A stretch of DNA of 64,000 nucleotides, taken from positions 16,819-80,818 of the forward strand of contig CAYGSL010000017.1 of NCBI GenBank assembly GCA_964352475.1, in the 5' to 3' direction. A program made the translations under genes and the position numbers. The notes under the pieces were generated by a model, which saw only the letters and a program-made list of their open reading frames with translations, was not told the origin of the DNA and searched no databases. The stretch is from JAUIET01 sp964352475 (GTDB lineage: Bacteria > Pseudomonadota > Gammaproteobacteria > Pseudomonadales > JAUIET01). Of this stretch, positions 44,950 through 54,115 are shown one piece after another. Each line of letters starts with the position of its first letter. Position 1 is the stretch's first letter.

Positions 44950-46599
44950 CTATCCACCTTTGTGCACCACCAATTGCGGGAACGGAATTTCCCAGCCATA
45001 TTCATTGCAAGCCTCAAGACACAAACGTGTCAGAGCTCGCTCTACGTCTTCGTACCGGTCCGCTGCGCTGCCGTGCAAATCAGCTTCCACCTCATAATCA
45101 AGCGAGGACGAGTTACAGGCTAGCAACTCTACGTTGACGTCAAGCAACACGTCCCGGTCCAACATATTTAATAAGCCTTTCTCAACATATGCAGCAAGTT
45201 TCTCCGGAATTTCCGTGCCTCCAATCGCCTGATGTCGATAGGACACGCCAAATTCAATTTCCACCCTGGCATTGGACGACAGGTTGGTAGGTGCCGACTC
45301 AAAGAAAGCCGGGGCAGAAAAAGTGTGGCGCGCACCACCCAGTTCCACCATTTGAACCATCTCTGGACTTTGAAAAACGATCTTGCCAATCGTGCCGTCT
45401 TCGGTTTTTACCCAATCACCAGTTCTGCTTGGAAACCAGGCTTCATCCGGTGCCGCAGGGCGCGAGTGCAAACCCAGTAATTCTCGAACAGGCACCGTGA
45501 AGGTGCCACCTGCCAATTCCGGGTTTTCAAAATCAGTATAAAAATCCAGTTTCTTGACCAGCCAAGGCACGCCTTCGAACATCACGCGTTCACCTTCTTG
45601 TACAGCACCTAGATTGAGCAGCAAAGTAATTTGCTCCAGCATATCAGGCAACATCTTAAGCCCCATCCAGAGAATAGCGATTGATAGCAGTACCACCAAG
45701 CCCAGCAGCAGCCAGTCATTGCGCATATTGAAGATATACAGCATCACACCTATGGCCGCTACAAAGCTAAACACATTGAACAGCAATGCACTCAGCCGCA
45801 CTTTAAAACTTCGCTGCACTCCTCCTCGAGTTCTGGCGTAACTAAAGCCAGAGCCCAACAGTTTCAATAATGTGAACACCAGAGTGGCTGCACCAATTCC
45901 CATCAACAAGCTTAAGCCTCTGTCTTTAAAAAAGTCGCCAAATGCAGAACTGCCCTCCTCTGACTCTCTCTTTTGCGCTTCCAGCCTGGCGTTAAGTTGG
46001 TGCTCTATAGTGGCTTCCAAATCAGTGGCCTCGGCCAGTTTCTCCTGCCAAGCCTCTTTGATGGATGCGACCTCCGCTGCAATCTCTTCGCTCAGCTCGG
46101 CGCCATTTAGGGCTTCTATACCGTCCAGTGCTTTTTCGGCGATACCAATGTGCGCTTTAGCAGTGAGCTTCTTGTGTTTCAGATGCTCTATTTGTCTGGC
46201 CTCCTCGGTGGCAGACTTCAACATAATCACAAAAGGCTGTACCAATTGTTCAAGCTCGCCCTGCAAATCTATTGTCTGCCCACCCGCCAGATCAAACTCC
46301 GCCGCAGAAACGCCAGTCGCCAGTATGCCAATTTGCTCATCCAGCTCGTCGAGCTCAGTTTGCAACTGATCAGCCTCTTCCCTCTGAGCTTTCATCTCCA
46401 CTTCGTCGGTAGCACTCGACAATGCGGATTTTATTGTTTCCAACTCGGCCTTCTTGTCGCTTCTTGCTTGCAACATGCTAGCGAACGTCTGCAAGGTTGG
46501 ATTTACAACTTCTGCAGCCGACTCAGTAGTAAGCTCTACCTCAGCGCTTACGAGCTGTGAGAACATAAAAACGATCAATAGAACAGGCGTCCATCTCAT
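44950..46599 (-). CDS. MscS-like mechanosensitive channel with N-terminal coiled coil
   Basis: Inner-membrane protein of 549 residues from the ATG at 46599, which has GCGGA upstream and gives a clear signal peptide (VLLIVFMFSQLVSA). Residues about 25-190 are a heptad-rich Glu/Leu/Lys coiled coil in the periplasm. There follow hydrophobic segments near 205-225 and 245-300 and a C-terminal region with FEGVPWLVKKLDFYTDFENPELAGGTFTVPVRELLG and VEIEFGVSYRHQ, compatible with the MscS beta domain, although the pore helix is not the standard sequence. It is probably an osmotic-stress channel or a divergent relative. The aquaporin gene is divergent from it, a matching osmotic theme. Confidence 0.75.
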   Translation of the reverse strand: MRWTPVLLIVFMFSQLVSAEVELTTESAAEVVNPTLQTFASMLQARSDKKAELETIKSALSSATDEVEMKAQREEADQLQTELDELDEQIGILATGVSAAEFDLAGGQTIDLQGELEQLVQPFVIMLKSATEEARQIEHLKHKKLTAKAHIGIAEKALDGIEALNGAELSEEIAAEVASIKEAWQEKLAEATDLEATIEHQLNARLEAQKRESEEGSSAFGDFFKDRGLSLLMGIGAATLVFTLLKLLGSGFSYARTRGGVQRSFKVRLSALLFNVFSFVAAIGVMLYIFNMRNDWLLLGLVVLLSIAILWMGLKMLPDMLEQITLLLNLGAVQEGERVMFEGVPWLVKKLDFYTDFENPELAGGTFTVPVRELLGLHSRPAAPDEAWFPSRTGDWVKTEDGTIGKIVFQSPEMVQMVELGGARHTFSAPAFFESAPTNLSSNARVEIEFGVSYRHQAIGGTEIPEKLAAYVEKGLLNMLDRDVLLDVNVELLACNSSSLDYEVEADLHGSAADRYEDVERALTRLCLEACNEYGWEIPFPQLVVHKGG

Positions 46600-46776
46600 T
46601 TTCCGCCAATTTTGTACAAATAGCATTCAATAACTCCAGAGATTCAAGCGCGCCATTTTAACAGTGGCAACGAGTTGGGCGGCAATGTAAACAATGTAAA
46701 AACAGAGGCTTGTTGTTGTTGTGGAATCGCCAACTTATTGCAAGGATACGCCTTCTCAAGATGGTCGGAGCATATT

Positions 46777-47472
46777 ATGAAACTTTCGAATAAATTAGCT
46801 GCTGAGTTTATCGGCACATTCTGGTTGGTACTGGGCGGCTGCGGCAGCGCTGTTCTTGCCGCCGCATTTCCAGACGTTGGCATTGGCTTGCTTGGTGTAT
46901 CACTGGCCTTTGGTCTTACTGTGCTGACAATGGCCTACGCGATTGGCCATATTTCAGGTTGTCATTTGAATCCCGCAGTGTCGGTTGGCTTGATGGTTGG
47001 CGGCCGTTTCCCTGCCTCTGAACTTGGTCCGTATATCGCCGCTCAGGTGGCTGGGGCTATTGCTGGTGCAGGCATTCTGTACATCATTGCCAGCGGCACC
47101 AGTGGTTTTGATGTGGCAGCAGGCTTTGCATCGAATGGCTATGGTGAGCATTCCCCGGGCGGTTACAGCCTTACCGCCGCTTTGGTCATTGAACTGGTTA
47201 TGACGTTTATGTTCCTTATGATTATTCTAGGTGCTACGGATGGTCGCGCTCCCGCGGGGTTCGCACCGCTGGCGATCGGTTTGGGTCTCACTTTGATCCA
47301 CTTGATCAGCATTCCTGTAACCAACACATCAGTCAATCCGGCGCGCAGCACAGGCCCGGCGTTGTTTGTCGGTGGCTGGGCGTTGTCGCAACTCTGGTTG
47401 TTTTGGCTGGCGCCGATCGTTGGAGCAGCTCTCGCAGGACTTACTTACAAGAAAGTATCTGCTGAGTCCTAA
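46777..47472 (+). CDS. aqpZ: Aquaporin Z
   Basis: Six-helix MIP channel of 231 residues from the ATG at 46777 (MKLSNKLAAEFIGTFWLV), with GGAG upstream; the in-frame extension to 46675 is rejected. The two NPA boxes are HLNPAVSVGL and TSVNPARSTGPALFVGG. The second includes the Arg (NPAR) of the selectivity filter, and the preceding IPVTNTSVNPARS is typical of water-selective AqpZ rather than glycerol facilitators. It is followed by two hairpins and shares a divergent region with the mechanosensitive channel. Confidence 0.95.
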   Translation: MKLSNKLAAEFIGTFWLVLGGCGSAVLAAAFPDVGIGLLGVSLAFGLTVLTMAYAIGHISGCHLNPAVSVGLMVGGRFPASELGPYIAAQVAGAIAGAGILYIIASGTSGFDVAAGFASNGYGEHSPGGYSLTAALVIELVMTFMFLMIILGATDGRAPAGFAPLAIGLGLTLIHLISIPVTNTSVNPARSTGPALFVGGWALSQLWLFWLAPIVGAALAGLTYKKVSAES

Positions 47473-47488
47473 ACAGTAAAAAGTTCCG

Positions 47489-47509
47489 GTGCCACATTCT
47501 TGGTGGCAC
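47489..47509 (+). terminator. Stem-loop after aqpZ
   Basis: GTGCCAC (47489-47495) and GTGGCAC (47503-47509) form a 7 bp stem with a 7-base loop, 17 bases after the aquaporin stop. No T-run follows, so a factor-independent terminator is only possible; it may act together with the second stem. Confidence 0.45.
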
Positions 47510-47515
47510 TGCTCA

Positions 47516-47539
47516 GCGCCTCGTATTCATGCGAGGCGC
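47516..47539 (+). terminator. Second stem-loop after aqpZ
   Basis: GCGCCTCG (47516-47523) pairs with CGAGGCGC (47532-47539) around TATTCATG, an 8 bp GC-rich stem followed shortly by CATTTTGC. The paired stems between aqpZ and the SDR start at 47592 suggest transcription termination or an RNA processing site. Confidence 0.45.
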
Positions 47540-47591
47540 GCTGCATTTTGCTATCGTAGCGTCTGTTGACGATCACGGAGCACCTTATTGC

Positions 47592-48380
47592 ATGTTAAAT
47601 CTTGATTTGAGTGGCCGCAGAGCCTTAGTGACCGGGGCCAGTCTTGGCATAGGCAACGCGGTTGTCAAAATGCTGGCCGACCAGGGTGCCGATGTGGTCT
47701 TCTGCGCGCGTGGTGAAGAAGCGGTTGCTGAACTTGCCACTTATTCACCACCATCGGGCAATGGATCAGTACATGGCTTGGTAGCGGACATGAGCGACGC
47801 TGCGGCGGTTGCCGATCTACTTTCCAAAGTAGACGACCACGGTCCAATTGATATTTTGGTAAATAACGTTGGTATTGGTCCTTCGCGCAATTTTTTATAT
47901 ATGAAAGATGAAGATTGGCAGCATCTGTTTGAGCTGAATCTTATGTCGGCCGTGCGCTGTACGCGACACTGTCTGCCTGCAATGCGCAAACAAAAATGGG
48001 GACGGGTGATCATGATTGCCAGTGGCGCCGGTAAATATCCAAACGCCGCTCTGATTGACTACGCCGCCACTAAAGCTGGCATGATCGCAACAGCGAAGGC
48101 CTTATCCAAAAAATACGCGGCTGATAACGTGTTGTTTAATTCAGTTCTACCTGGCTTGATCCGAACTGACATGTGGGAACGCGCCGCACAAGAAGTGGCT
48201 GAGGCAAGCAATCGCGATAAAGAGGATGTTTTTGCGGGGAATTCACGGGGTGTGCCTCAGGGCCGCTACGGCAGACCCGAAGAAATTGCCGCCATGGTCA
48301 CTTTTCTGGCGTCAGAAGCCGCCAGTTACGTCAATGGCGCGGCGATTGAGGTAGATGGTGGTCTGGCAACCCATATCTAG
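47592..48380 (+). CDS. SDR family oxidoreductase
   Basis: Classical short-chain dehydrogenase of 262 residues from the ATG at 47592. The cofactor motif is TGASLGIGNAVVKML, then NNVGIGPSRN (Val in NNVG), Ser in MIASGAGKYP and YAATK. The CARGEE after beta-2 suggests NADP(H). A DRKE-like insertion (AEASNRDKEDVFAGNSRGVPQGRYG) before the last helix is longer than in FabG. It is alone between aqpZ and the HDOD gene. Substrate unknown. Confidence 0.86.
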   Translation: MLNLDLSGRRALVTGASLGIGNAVVKMLADQGADVVFCARGEEAVAELATYSPPSGNGSVHGLVADMSDAAAVADLLSKVDDHGPIDILVNNVGIGPSRNFLYMKDEDWQHLFELNLMSAVRCTRHCLPAMRKQKWGRVIMIASGAGKYPNAALIDYAATKAGMIATAKALSKKYAADNVLFNSVLPGLIRTDMWERAAQEVAEASNRDKEDVFAGNSRGVPQGRYGRPEEIAAMVTFLASEAASYVNGAAIEVDGGLATHI

Positions 48381-48452
48381 ATTAAATGCAGGCGACGAGG
48401 TGCACACCTGGAGACTGCAAAGGTGAAAAATTAGGCTAAAATTTAAGGAAAT

Positions 48453-48470
48453 GGCCTGTTCCCGCAGGCC
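48453..48470 (+). promoter_or_regulatory. GC-rich hairpin in the leader of the HDOD gene
   Basis: GGCCTG (48453-48458) pairs with CAGGCC (48465-48470) around TTCCCG, about 45 bases before the HDOD start. It could be a terminator of the SDR gene or a leader structure; there is no T-run. Confidence 0.3.
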
Positions 48471-48515
48471 CTATCCCCACTATTGTGTGTGGCCCAACAC
48501 TTTCAAGGATGAGAG

Positions 48516-49364
48516 ATGAGCACCCAACTTGCATTCCAGTTCATTCAGGCGCTTGCCGATGACGTTAACTCCCGCAAGCTAAGCCTACCGTCGTTTCCCA
48601 ACGTTGCGGCACAGATACGAAGTGCGTTGAACGATGAGAACTGCACGGTTGACAAGCTCGCTATCATAGTAGCCAGGGAGCCTAAGCTGACGGCCTGTTT
48701 GCTTAAATTGGCCAATTCTGCGCAATATTCGCGCGGTAACAAAACGTCTGACGTACCGTCGGCTATCAATCGCCTGGGATTAAACGTTGTACAAAATACC
48801 GCCATGAGCGTTGCGATGCGGCAGCTCGAGCTTGAGAAAGACTACGAGGCGATTTCAGAACATTTACAACCCCTTCTCGAGCACAGCGTTAACGTTGCGG
48901 CGTACGCCCACACCTTGGCGCGCAAGCAGCGCGGTGTTAATGCTGACACCGCACTTCTGGCAGGGATGATGCACGGCATTGGCAAGGTTTATATTTGGTC
49001 ACGTGCGAGCAAGGACGAGAGTTTGTTTGCAGATGACGAGAGCATGCAAGAAGTACTTTCCGCCTGGCACTGCCCGGTAGGTAAGTCCATTCTGGAAAGC
49101 TGGTGTCTGCCGGAAGACATGGTAGCGGCTGTTGAACACTATATGCATTATGAAGACGCGGCGCAGTCTGAACACTCGAGAATGGTCGCTACCTTATCGG
49201 TGGCGGAGATGATTGCCTCGGCCAATGACGACCCTGAAAGTCTGGAGAGCATTGCCGATTTCCCGGAGTATCAACGTATTGGTCTGGAAACCGAGACGGT
49301 TGCTGAATTCGTAGAAGCGGCAAACGACGATGTTCAAGCGCTGCGCACAGCACTCAGTGCATGA
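48516..49364 (+). CDS. HDOD domain-containing protein
   Basis: Signalling-type protein of 282 residues with an HDOD (HD-related output) domain: LSLPSFPNVAAQIRSALND, then IVAREPKLTACLLKLANSAQYSRG and VPSAINRLGLNVVQNTAMSVAM, the pattern that defines the domain. The HD metal pair is not intact; ALLAGMMHGIGKVYIW has His but not the neighbouring Asp, as expected for HDOD. Such proteins act in stress or cyclic-di-GMP-related regulation without phosphodiesterase activity. The start at 48516 follows a GATGAGAG site. The last part is a short acidic tail. Confidence 0.88.
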   Translation: MSTQLAFQFIQALADDVNSRKLSLPSFPNVAAQIRSALNDENCTVDKLAIIVAREPKLTACLLKLANSAQYSRGNKTSDVPSAINRLGLNVVQNTAMSVAMRQLELEKDYEAISEHLQPLLEHSVNVAAYAHTLARKQRGVNADTALLAGMMHGIGKVYIWSRASKDESLFADDESMQEVLSAWHCPVGKSILESWCLPEDMVAAVEHYMHYEDAAQSEHSRMVATLSVAEMIASANDDPESLESIADFPEYQRIGLETETVAEFVEAANDDVQALRTALSA

Positions 49365-49413
49365 TTGGGTTTCCACGCAGCTAACACATTCCCAAACAGG
49401 ATCGTTCTATTTG

Positions 49414-50391
49414 CTAAGCATCAATCACTTTGTTGTGTTGACTGCCCAGATTGATGCTGCCGTCACTCGAACGAATCGTTAATTCAAGCTCGTCACCAGG
49501 CTGCAAGTACTCTTCATTAGCTATCTGCGCAGCCGTAAATTTCTCACGCCGCTTTTTATCCTTGCGCAAATTCAGCATCAGCGCCAGTCCGGATTTAAGA
49601 TTCATTTCCAAGGCAACACCACCTGGTGTGCCACTGAGCAGGCAATCACCCGCACGCAGCTGCATAAACGTTGCGAGCTCTGTCAGCGTGTCGGCTGGCT
49701 TGTGTATCAGTTGAGCAGTATTGGCAGCCTGACGCACTTCGCCGTTAACCGACAGACTTAGCTCCATTTCATTCAAATTCGCGTAATCGCCGGAATCCAG
49801 CAGGTACAGTATTGGCCCAAGAGGACAAAAGGTTGGGAAGCTCTTTGCGCGGAACCATTGCATGGCCGGCACGCCAAATTGTACATCTCGGGCAGACACG
49901 TCATTGGCCAGAACTAAACCACCAACATACTCATTTAAATCGGTCTCGTTTATATTTGTGCCCAGCACAATATCGCGTTTGGCAACCAGACCCAACTCAA
50001 TTTCATAGTCCAGTAATTCACAGCCAGCAGGCCGGATAATCGCTGAATTAGGGCGGCAGATAGAGGAACTGCCTTTCTGAAAAATCAGGTTTTGAGCGTC
50101 TGGATCTTGTGCTTTAAGCCCGCCTTCAACTCTGTGCGAAGCGTAGTTCAGGCCCTGACAAATTAGCTGAATATCAGTAGATAATGGCGCTTGGTATACA
50201 AGATCATTTTCTGCGATTGCAATGTTGCTAATGGCCGCATCGAACGCAGAGCGGCGCTCAAAATACATCTGCATCACGTCGCGGTGATGGTTTGCTGCCA
50301 GCGCAAGCGGATGCACTTTGCCTTCTCTATAAACCCCCCAGTGCAACTCATCACTTTCACTGGTGGTAAATCGAACAACCGATGTGCCCAT
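49414..50391 (-). CDS. Fumarylacetoacetate hydrolase family protein
   Basis: FAH-fold C-C hydrolase or decarboxylase of 325 residues. The metal site is LLDYEIELGLVAKRD, then VGGLVLANDVSARDVQFG and PADTLTELATFMQLRAGDCLLSGTPGGVALEM, the family's conserved C-terminal part. It would cleave a 2,4-diketo or acylpyruvate-type product. It follows a Rieske oxygenase on the same strand by 37 bases, the classic order oxygenase then ring- or carbon-carbon cleavage enzyme, so they probably form a catabolic pair. Substrate unknown. Confidence 0.87.
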   Translation of the reverse strand: MGTSVVRFTTSESDELHWGVYREGKVHPLALAANHHRDVMQMYFERRSAFDAAISNIAIAENDLVYQAPLSTDIQLICQGLNYASHRVEGGLKAQDPDAQNLIFQKGSSSICRPNSAIIRPAGCELLDYEIELGLVAKRDIVLGTNINETDLNEYVGGLVLANDVSARDVQFGVPAMQWFRAKSFPTFCPLGPILYLLDSGDYANLNEMELSLSVNGEVRQAANTAQLIHKPADTLTELATFMQLRAGDCLLSGTPGGVALEMNLKSGLALMLNLRKDKKRREKFTAAQIANEEYLQPGDELELTIRSSDGSINLGSQHNKVIDA

Positions 50392-50428
50392 AAATCGCCT
50401 TAGTCAACGCCTTGGTAGAAATGAAGCG

Positions 50429-51565
50429 TTAGTTTACCATTCGCGCGAGATAGCGACCAAACTGGAATACATTCCTTTCCAGCCATGAGTATGGGCCACG
50501 CGCGGCCTTAGGATCTTTGCTGCCTTCATAAACACGTTGAATAATGGCTTCATCTTCCGCATTCACTGCGCAAAGCAGCGTTCTCGCCGCTTCCACGTAA
50601 TCCGACCCACCGGTGTCTCGCATAATTTCCGGCGCAACCGACACCGACCAGCGCATTTTGAAATGATCAATGCCATCGGGTAATACAGTCACATACCAGA
50701 GCAAATCCGGTTGAATTTGCAGAGTCTGACTCGGAAATATGGCGGCTAGAACGGTTGTTGCGCGCCATCGGTCATGCAGCGAGGTATTGTTTGGATGAGC
50801 CACTGAATCGGCGGGAACCGCACGATAAACCTCCGTCCCTTCACCAACAATCAGGTGATAGGTATATTGCTCTCCACCATCAAACATTTCGGTCTGGCTT
50901 TCAGAGCTGCCATAGGAGCCGAAGGTCTTCTTGTGGACCTTGAAAATATGATACGCATCCAGGTAATTTTCCACGAAACATTTCCAATTAGCTGGCCAGC
51001 GCTCTTCATAGGTAAATGCGTGAACGTAATGTTCGAGTTGGTAGTCTCGAATTATGTTCTCAAAGTCGGCTAACAAAGTGGATACTGGTACCGCGTCAAC
51101 ATTGAGTGTTATGTATATAAATCCTTGCCAAACTTCACTGCGCAGCTCAGGCAATTGTTGAGCGGCCTGATTAAAATTCGGCGTATGTTCCATATGCAAG
51201 GTATTGCCTAAACTGCCGTCCAGCTGGTACACCCAGGCATGGTATGGGCAGATAATGGACTTAACATTGCCACTGCCTTGCAGTAATTGTGCACAGCGGT
51301 GCAGACAAATATTCGACATAGCCTTAACCGAGCCGTCTATCTGACGAACAACAATGACCGACTGGTCTTCAAGGCTGGTGACCAGGTAATCACCTATTTC
51401 GGGTATCTCCTGTGTTCGGCCTGCACACACCCATTCCCTGGAAAATATTCGCTCGCGCTCAAGGGCGTGTAAAGAGTCTGAGCTGTAAATGCCGGGCGGC
51501 GGCGTCAACGCAGATGGAAAATCTTGCGCCGCAAATTGCTTTAATTGCTCGCACAAACTATCCAT
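50429..51565 (-). CDS. Rieske non-haem iron oxygenase, large subunit (2)
   Basis: Oxygenase of 378 residues with Rieske ligands CLHRCAQL and CPYHAW. It has the catalytic site ENYLDAYHIFKVH, in which the bridging residue is Asp, the type found in classical ring-hydroxylating dioxygenases, whereas the other three Rieske proteins in this window carry Glu. It is paired with a fumarylacetoacetate hydrolase (37 bases downstream). The start is ATG at 51565. No electron-transfer partner is nearby, so it depends on a reductase encoded elsewhere. Confidence 0.9.
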   Translation of the reverse strand: MDSLCEQLKQFAAQDFPSALTPPPGIYSSDSLHALERERIFSREWVCAGRTQEIPEIGDYLVTSLEDQSVIVVRQIDGSVKAMSNICLHRCAQLLQGSGNVKSIICPYHAWVYQLDGSLGNTLHMEHTPNFNQAAQQLPELRSEVWQGFIYITLNVDAVPVSTLLADFENIIRDYQLEHYVHAFTYEERWPANWKCFVENYLDAYHIFKVHKKTFGSYGSSESQTEMFDGGEQYTYHLIVGEGTEVYRAVPADSVAHPNNTSLHDRWRATTVLAAIFPSQTLQIQPDLLWYVTVLPDGIDHFKMRWSVSVAPEIMRDTGGSDYVEAARTLLCAVNAEDEAIIQRVYEGSKDPKAARGPYSWLERNVFQFGRYLARMVN

Positions 51566-51654
51566 TTTTATTGCTGCCTGGCCATCACTCGTACTTGACC
51601 TTGCAGTAGGCCTGCTCCTGCAAGCGATCGAAACGAATCACTCATAGCAATCTT

Positions 51655-53403
51655 TTACTTCAACTCTTGCTCAAAAACAGTTTGACCGTCGATAAGAGTC
51701 ATCAATACCTGAACCTCACTGATCAACTCTGGCTCAATATCAAACAAGTTCTTATCCAGCACAATCAAATCGGCACGCTTGCCAACTTCAATGCTGCCGC
51801 TTATATCTTCCTGGTGCATGGACCAGGCTGCGGCGGACGTATAAGCGCGCAACATTGTGTCCAGATCAACCCGCTCATTTTTATTCAAAACCTGGCTGTG
51901 CTTTGGGTTATCCGTTGCATTACTGCCATTGTTGATCACATCACTTCGCAACATTGCGGTTTCAATAGCTTCCAGGGGATTCATAGACGAAACATTCCAG
52001 TCACTACCGCCAACGATCACGGCACCCGTTTTTTTAATACTGCCAATCGGGTACATTCGATCAACCCGTTCTTGACCCAGTACGGGCAAATTTAACTCAG
52101 TAATGTACTCATCGGGATAAGCCCACAGCGCCTGAAAATTGGCGACCACGTCCAGCTCGGCAAAACGCGAAACATCATCGGGATGAATCAGCTGCAGGTG
52201 AGAAATATGATGGCGAAGATCTGTGCTGCCATTGACCGCTTTGGCATTCTCTATGGCATCTAAGGCGGCACGCACAGCACCATCGCCAATAGCATGGGTA
52301 AACACCTGTATTCCCTGCCCGTCCAATTCAGTAATGATTCGCTTAAGTTCATCGGCGGGGAACGTAAGATTACCCCTGGACCCATCCTTGCCCACGTAGG
52401 GATCAACCAACGCCGCTGTTTCACCCTCCAGCACACCGTCTGCAAAAATTTTCACGGTTCGAAGACGAAAGCGCTCAGCTTCAAATTCAGACCGCTTTGC
52501 CAGGGTTTCCTCATATGCATCACCCTTGTCGGCATTAAACATGTCGCCGTAGCCATACGACATAGCGCCATTGAGACGAATCGTTAACAAGCCTTCGTCA
52601 GCGAGTTGCTTTACGGTGCCAATGTGAGTTGCACCGTTCCACGGCTCTTTTGAGCGAGCAACCCAGGCGTCCAGTACCGACGTGATGCCAGCAGCATTCA
52701 TGGCTTGTGCAGCAGTTAACAGCATGGTTCGAAACTGATCATCGCTAGGCACGGGCTGCATTTTTGTTACCAGCGATGTTGCAGACTCTCGTAGCGTGCC
52801 GCTTGGCGAGTTATTTGATTCTCGCTCTATAACGCCATTCTCAGGGGCTTCGGTATCTGCAGTAATGTCTGCCGCAACCAGGGCAGCGGTATTAAGCCAT
52901 TTGGTGTGCCCATCAGCGCCATTGACGACAATGGGACGCTGGGAATCAATATCATCCAACAACTTGCGCGAAGGCCCATCCTCGCCAAACAAGGACAAAT
53001 CAAAGCCATCAACAATCAACCACGACTGATCAGATTCTGCCACGCAAGCTCTAATAATATTCAGTGTTTCTTGTACCGTTGTCGCCTCAGCAAGCGAACA
53101 ACCCGTCAGCATCTGACCGCCCATCATTGAATGAATATGGGCGTCATGAAAACCAGGCAGCATCATTTTGCCCGTCAATTCAATCACTCTTGTATTTGGC
53201 CCGATCAAAGCCGCAATGTCTTCATTGCTACCAACTGCCGCGATCTCAACACCGCGGATGGCAACCGCTTCGGCCCAAGGCTGAGCTTCAGCCATGGTAT
53301 ACACGGCACCGTTTCGAAACACAGTGTCGGCATGGATCATTGCGGGCTGGTTCGCACATGCGCATAGAGTTGCCAGAAAGCCGCCAAGCAATAGAAACTT
53401 CAT
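51655..53403 (-). CDS. YtcJ-like amidohydrolase lipoprotein
   Basis: Amidohydro_3 family hydrolase of 582 residues from the ATG at 53403, which has an AAAGGAG site upstream. The N-terminus has a lipobox (TLCAC) after a hydrophobic stretch, so it is probably anchored in the envelope, unlike most YtcJ relatives. Metal-site landmarks are GFHDAHIHSMMGG, HAIGDGAVRAALDAIE, HHISHLQLIHPDD and GGSDWNVSSMNPLEAIETAMLR, then IEVGKRADLIVLDKNL. It hydrolyses an unknown amide or ester. It lies next to the TetR gene, separated by 13 bases and transcribed in the same direction, so both might be in one unit. Confidence 0.85.
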   Translation of the reverse strand: MKFLLLGGFLATLCACANQPAMIHADTVFRNGAVYTMAEAQPWAEAVAIRGVEIAAVGSNEDIAALIGPNTRVIELTGKMMLPGFHDAHIHSMMGGQMLTGCSLAEATTVQETLNIIRACVAESDQSWLIVDGFDLSLFGEDGPSRKLLDDIDSQRPIVVNGADGHTKWLNTAALVAADITADTEAPENGVIERESNNSPSGTLRESATSLVTKMQPVPSDDQFRTMLLTAAQAMNAAGITSVLDAWVARSKEPWNGATHIGTVKQLADEGLLTIRLNGAMSYGYGDMFNADKGDAYEETLAKRSEFEAERFRLRTVKIFADGVLEGETAALVDPYVGKDGSRGNLTFPADELKRIITELDGQGIQVFTHAIGDGAVRAALDAIENAKAVNGSTDLRHHISHLQLIHPDDVSRFAELDVVANFQALWAYPDEYITELNLPVLGQERVDRMYPIGSIKKTGAVIVGGSDWNVSSMNPLEAIETAMLRSDVINNGSNATDNPKHSQVLNKNERVDLDTMLRAYTSAAAWSMHQEDISGSIEVGKRADLIVLDKNLFDIEPELISEVQVLMTLIDGQTVFEQELK

Positions 53404-53416
53404 ACCTAATACTCCT

Positions 53417-54046
53417 TTATTCGAATTGTGTGGGAAAAACACTGCGAAGATAATTCAAACATATTTCATGCGCCTTGGCACGCGTCATCTGCCTTGGGGT
53501 GAGCAACAAGTCCAACCATAGGCCATCCACCAGTGCGGTTAGAGTGCTCGACAGCAACTCGGCATTCAGTGTTTTACTGGACGACCCACCCAGGTCAATG
53601 AGTTTTTGAAAGAGTGCGGCCAAGGAGTCTTCGGTACGCTGATCATTTTTAGCACAAATCTTCTGGTAAATTGGTCGGGACTTTGCTTCTCCCCAAAACG
53701 CGAACCAAACAGCCAGCTTTTCCTTACGCACTATGCTGGCGCTGAATTCGAACTCCAGTAACTCTTTAACTGTTTCCGCCGCATCATCCGCATCTGTGCT
53801 GATGATGCTATTCCAGCCACGAAGATACTCGTCAGTTACATGACGCAATGTTTCAACCAGAAGCTTTTCCTTGCTTTCAAAATGCAGGTTCACAATGCCC
53901 ATGGAGAGCCCGGCTTCATTGGTGATGTGAGCCATTGTGGTTGACGATAAACCTTGGGCGGCAATACATTTAATGGTTGCCTGAATGAGCTGCTCGCGGC
54001 GATCTTCGGCGGGCATGGCTCGTCTTTTTGTTTTTGGTGCGCTCAT
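53417..54046 (-). CDS. TetR/AcrR family regulator, BetI-like
   Basis: Transcriptional regulator of 209 residues from the ATG at 54046 (MSAPKTKRRAMPAEDRREQL); the frame is open to 54094, but the shorter start matches the family. The HTH region is CIAAQGLSSTTMAHITNEAGLSMGIVNLHFESKEKLL. The C-terminal ligand domain (VWFAFWGEAKSRPIYQKICAKNDQR, MTRAKAHEICLNYLRSVFP) is of the BetI type, which senses choline-like quaternary amines. It is divergent from the large plus-strand catabolic cluster that begins at 54579, making it its probable regulator. The 532-base region between contains two palindromic elements. Confidence 0.9.
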   Translation of the reverse strand: MSAPKTKRRAMPAEDRREQLIQATIKCIAAQGLSSTTMAHITNEAGLSMGIVNLHFESKEKLLVETLRHVTDEYLRGWNSIISTDADDAAETVKELLEFEFSASIVRKEKLAVWFAFWGEAKSRPIYQKICAKNDQRTEDSLAALFQKLIDLGGSSSKTLNAELLSSTLTALVDGLWLDLLLTPRQMTRAKAHEICLNYLRSVFPTQFE

Positions 54047-54115
54047 AAAATAGTTCTTGGTTCCTTGCCTTGTAGAAAACCGTTTCGTCAGCATTCATTG
54101 GTTATCGGACAGACC

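Noticed and set aside
45872..46369. 165-codon plus-strand frame
   Set aside because: Ser- and Cys-rich antisense shadow of the coiled-coil part of the MscS-like gene.
46675..46776. N-terminal extension of the aquaporin with a run of four Cys
   Set aside because: It has no family counterpart, and a good ribosome site precedes the ATG at 46777.
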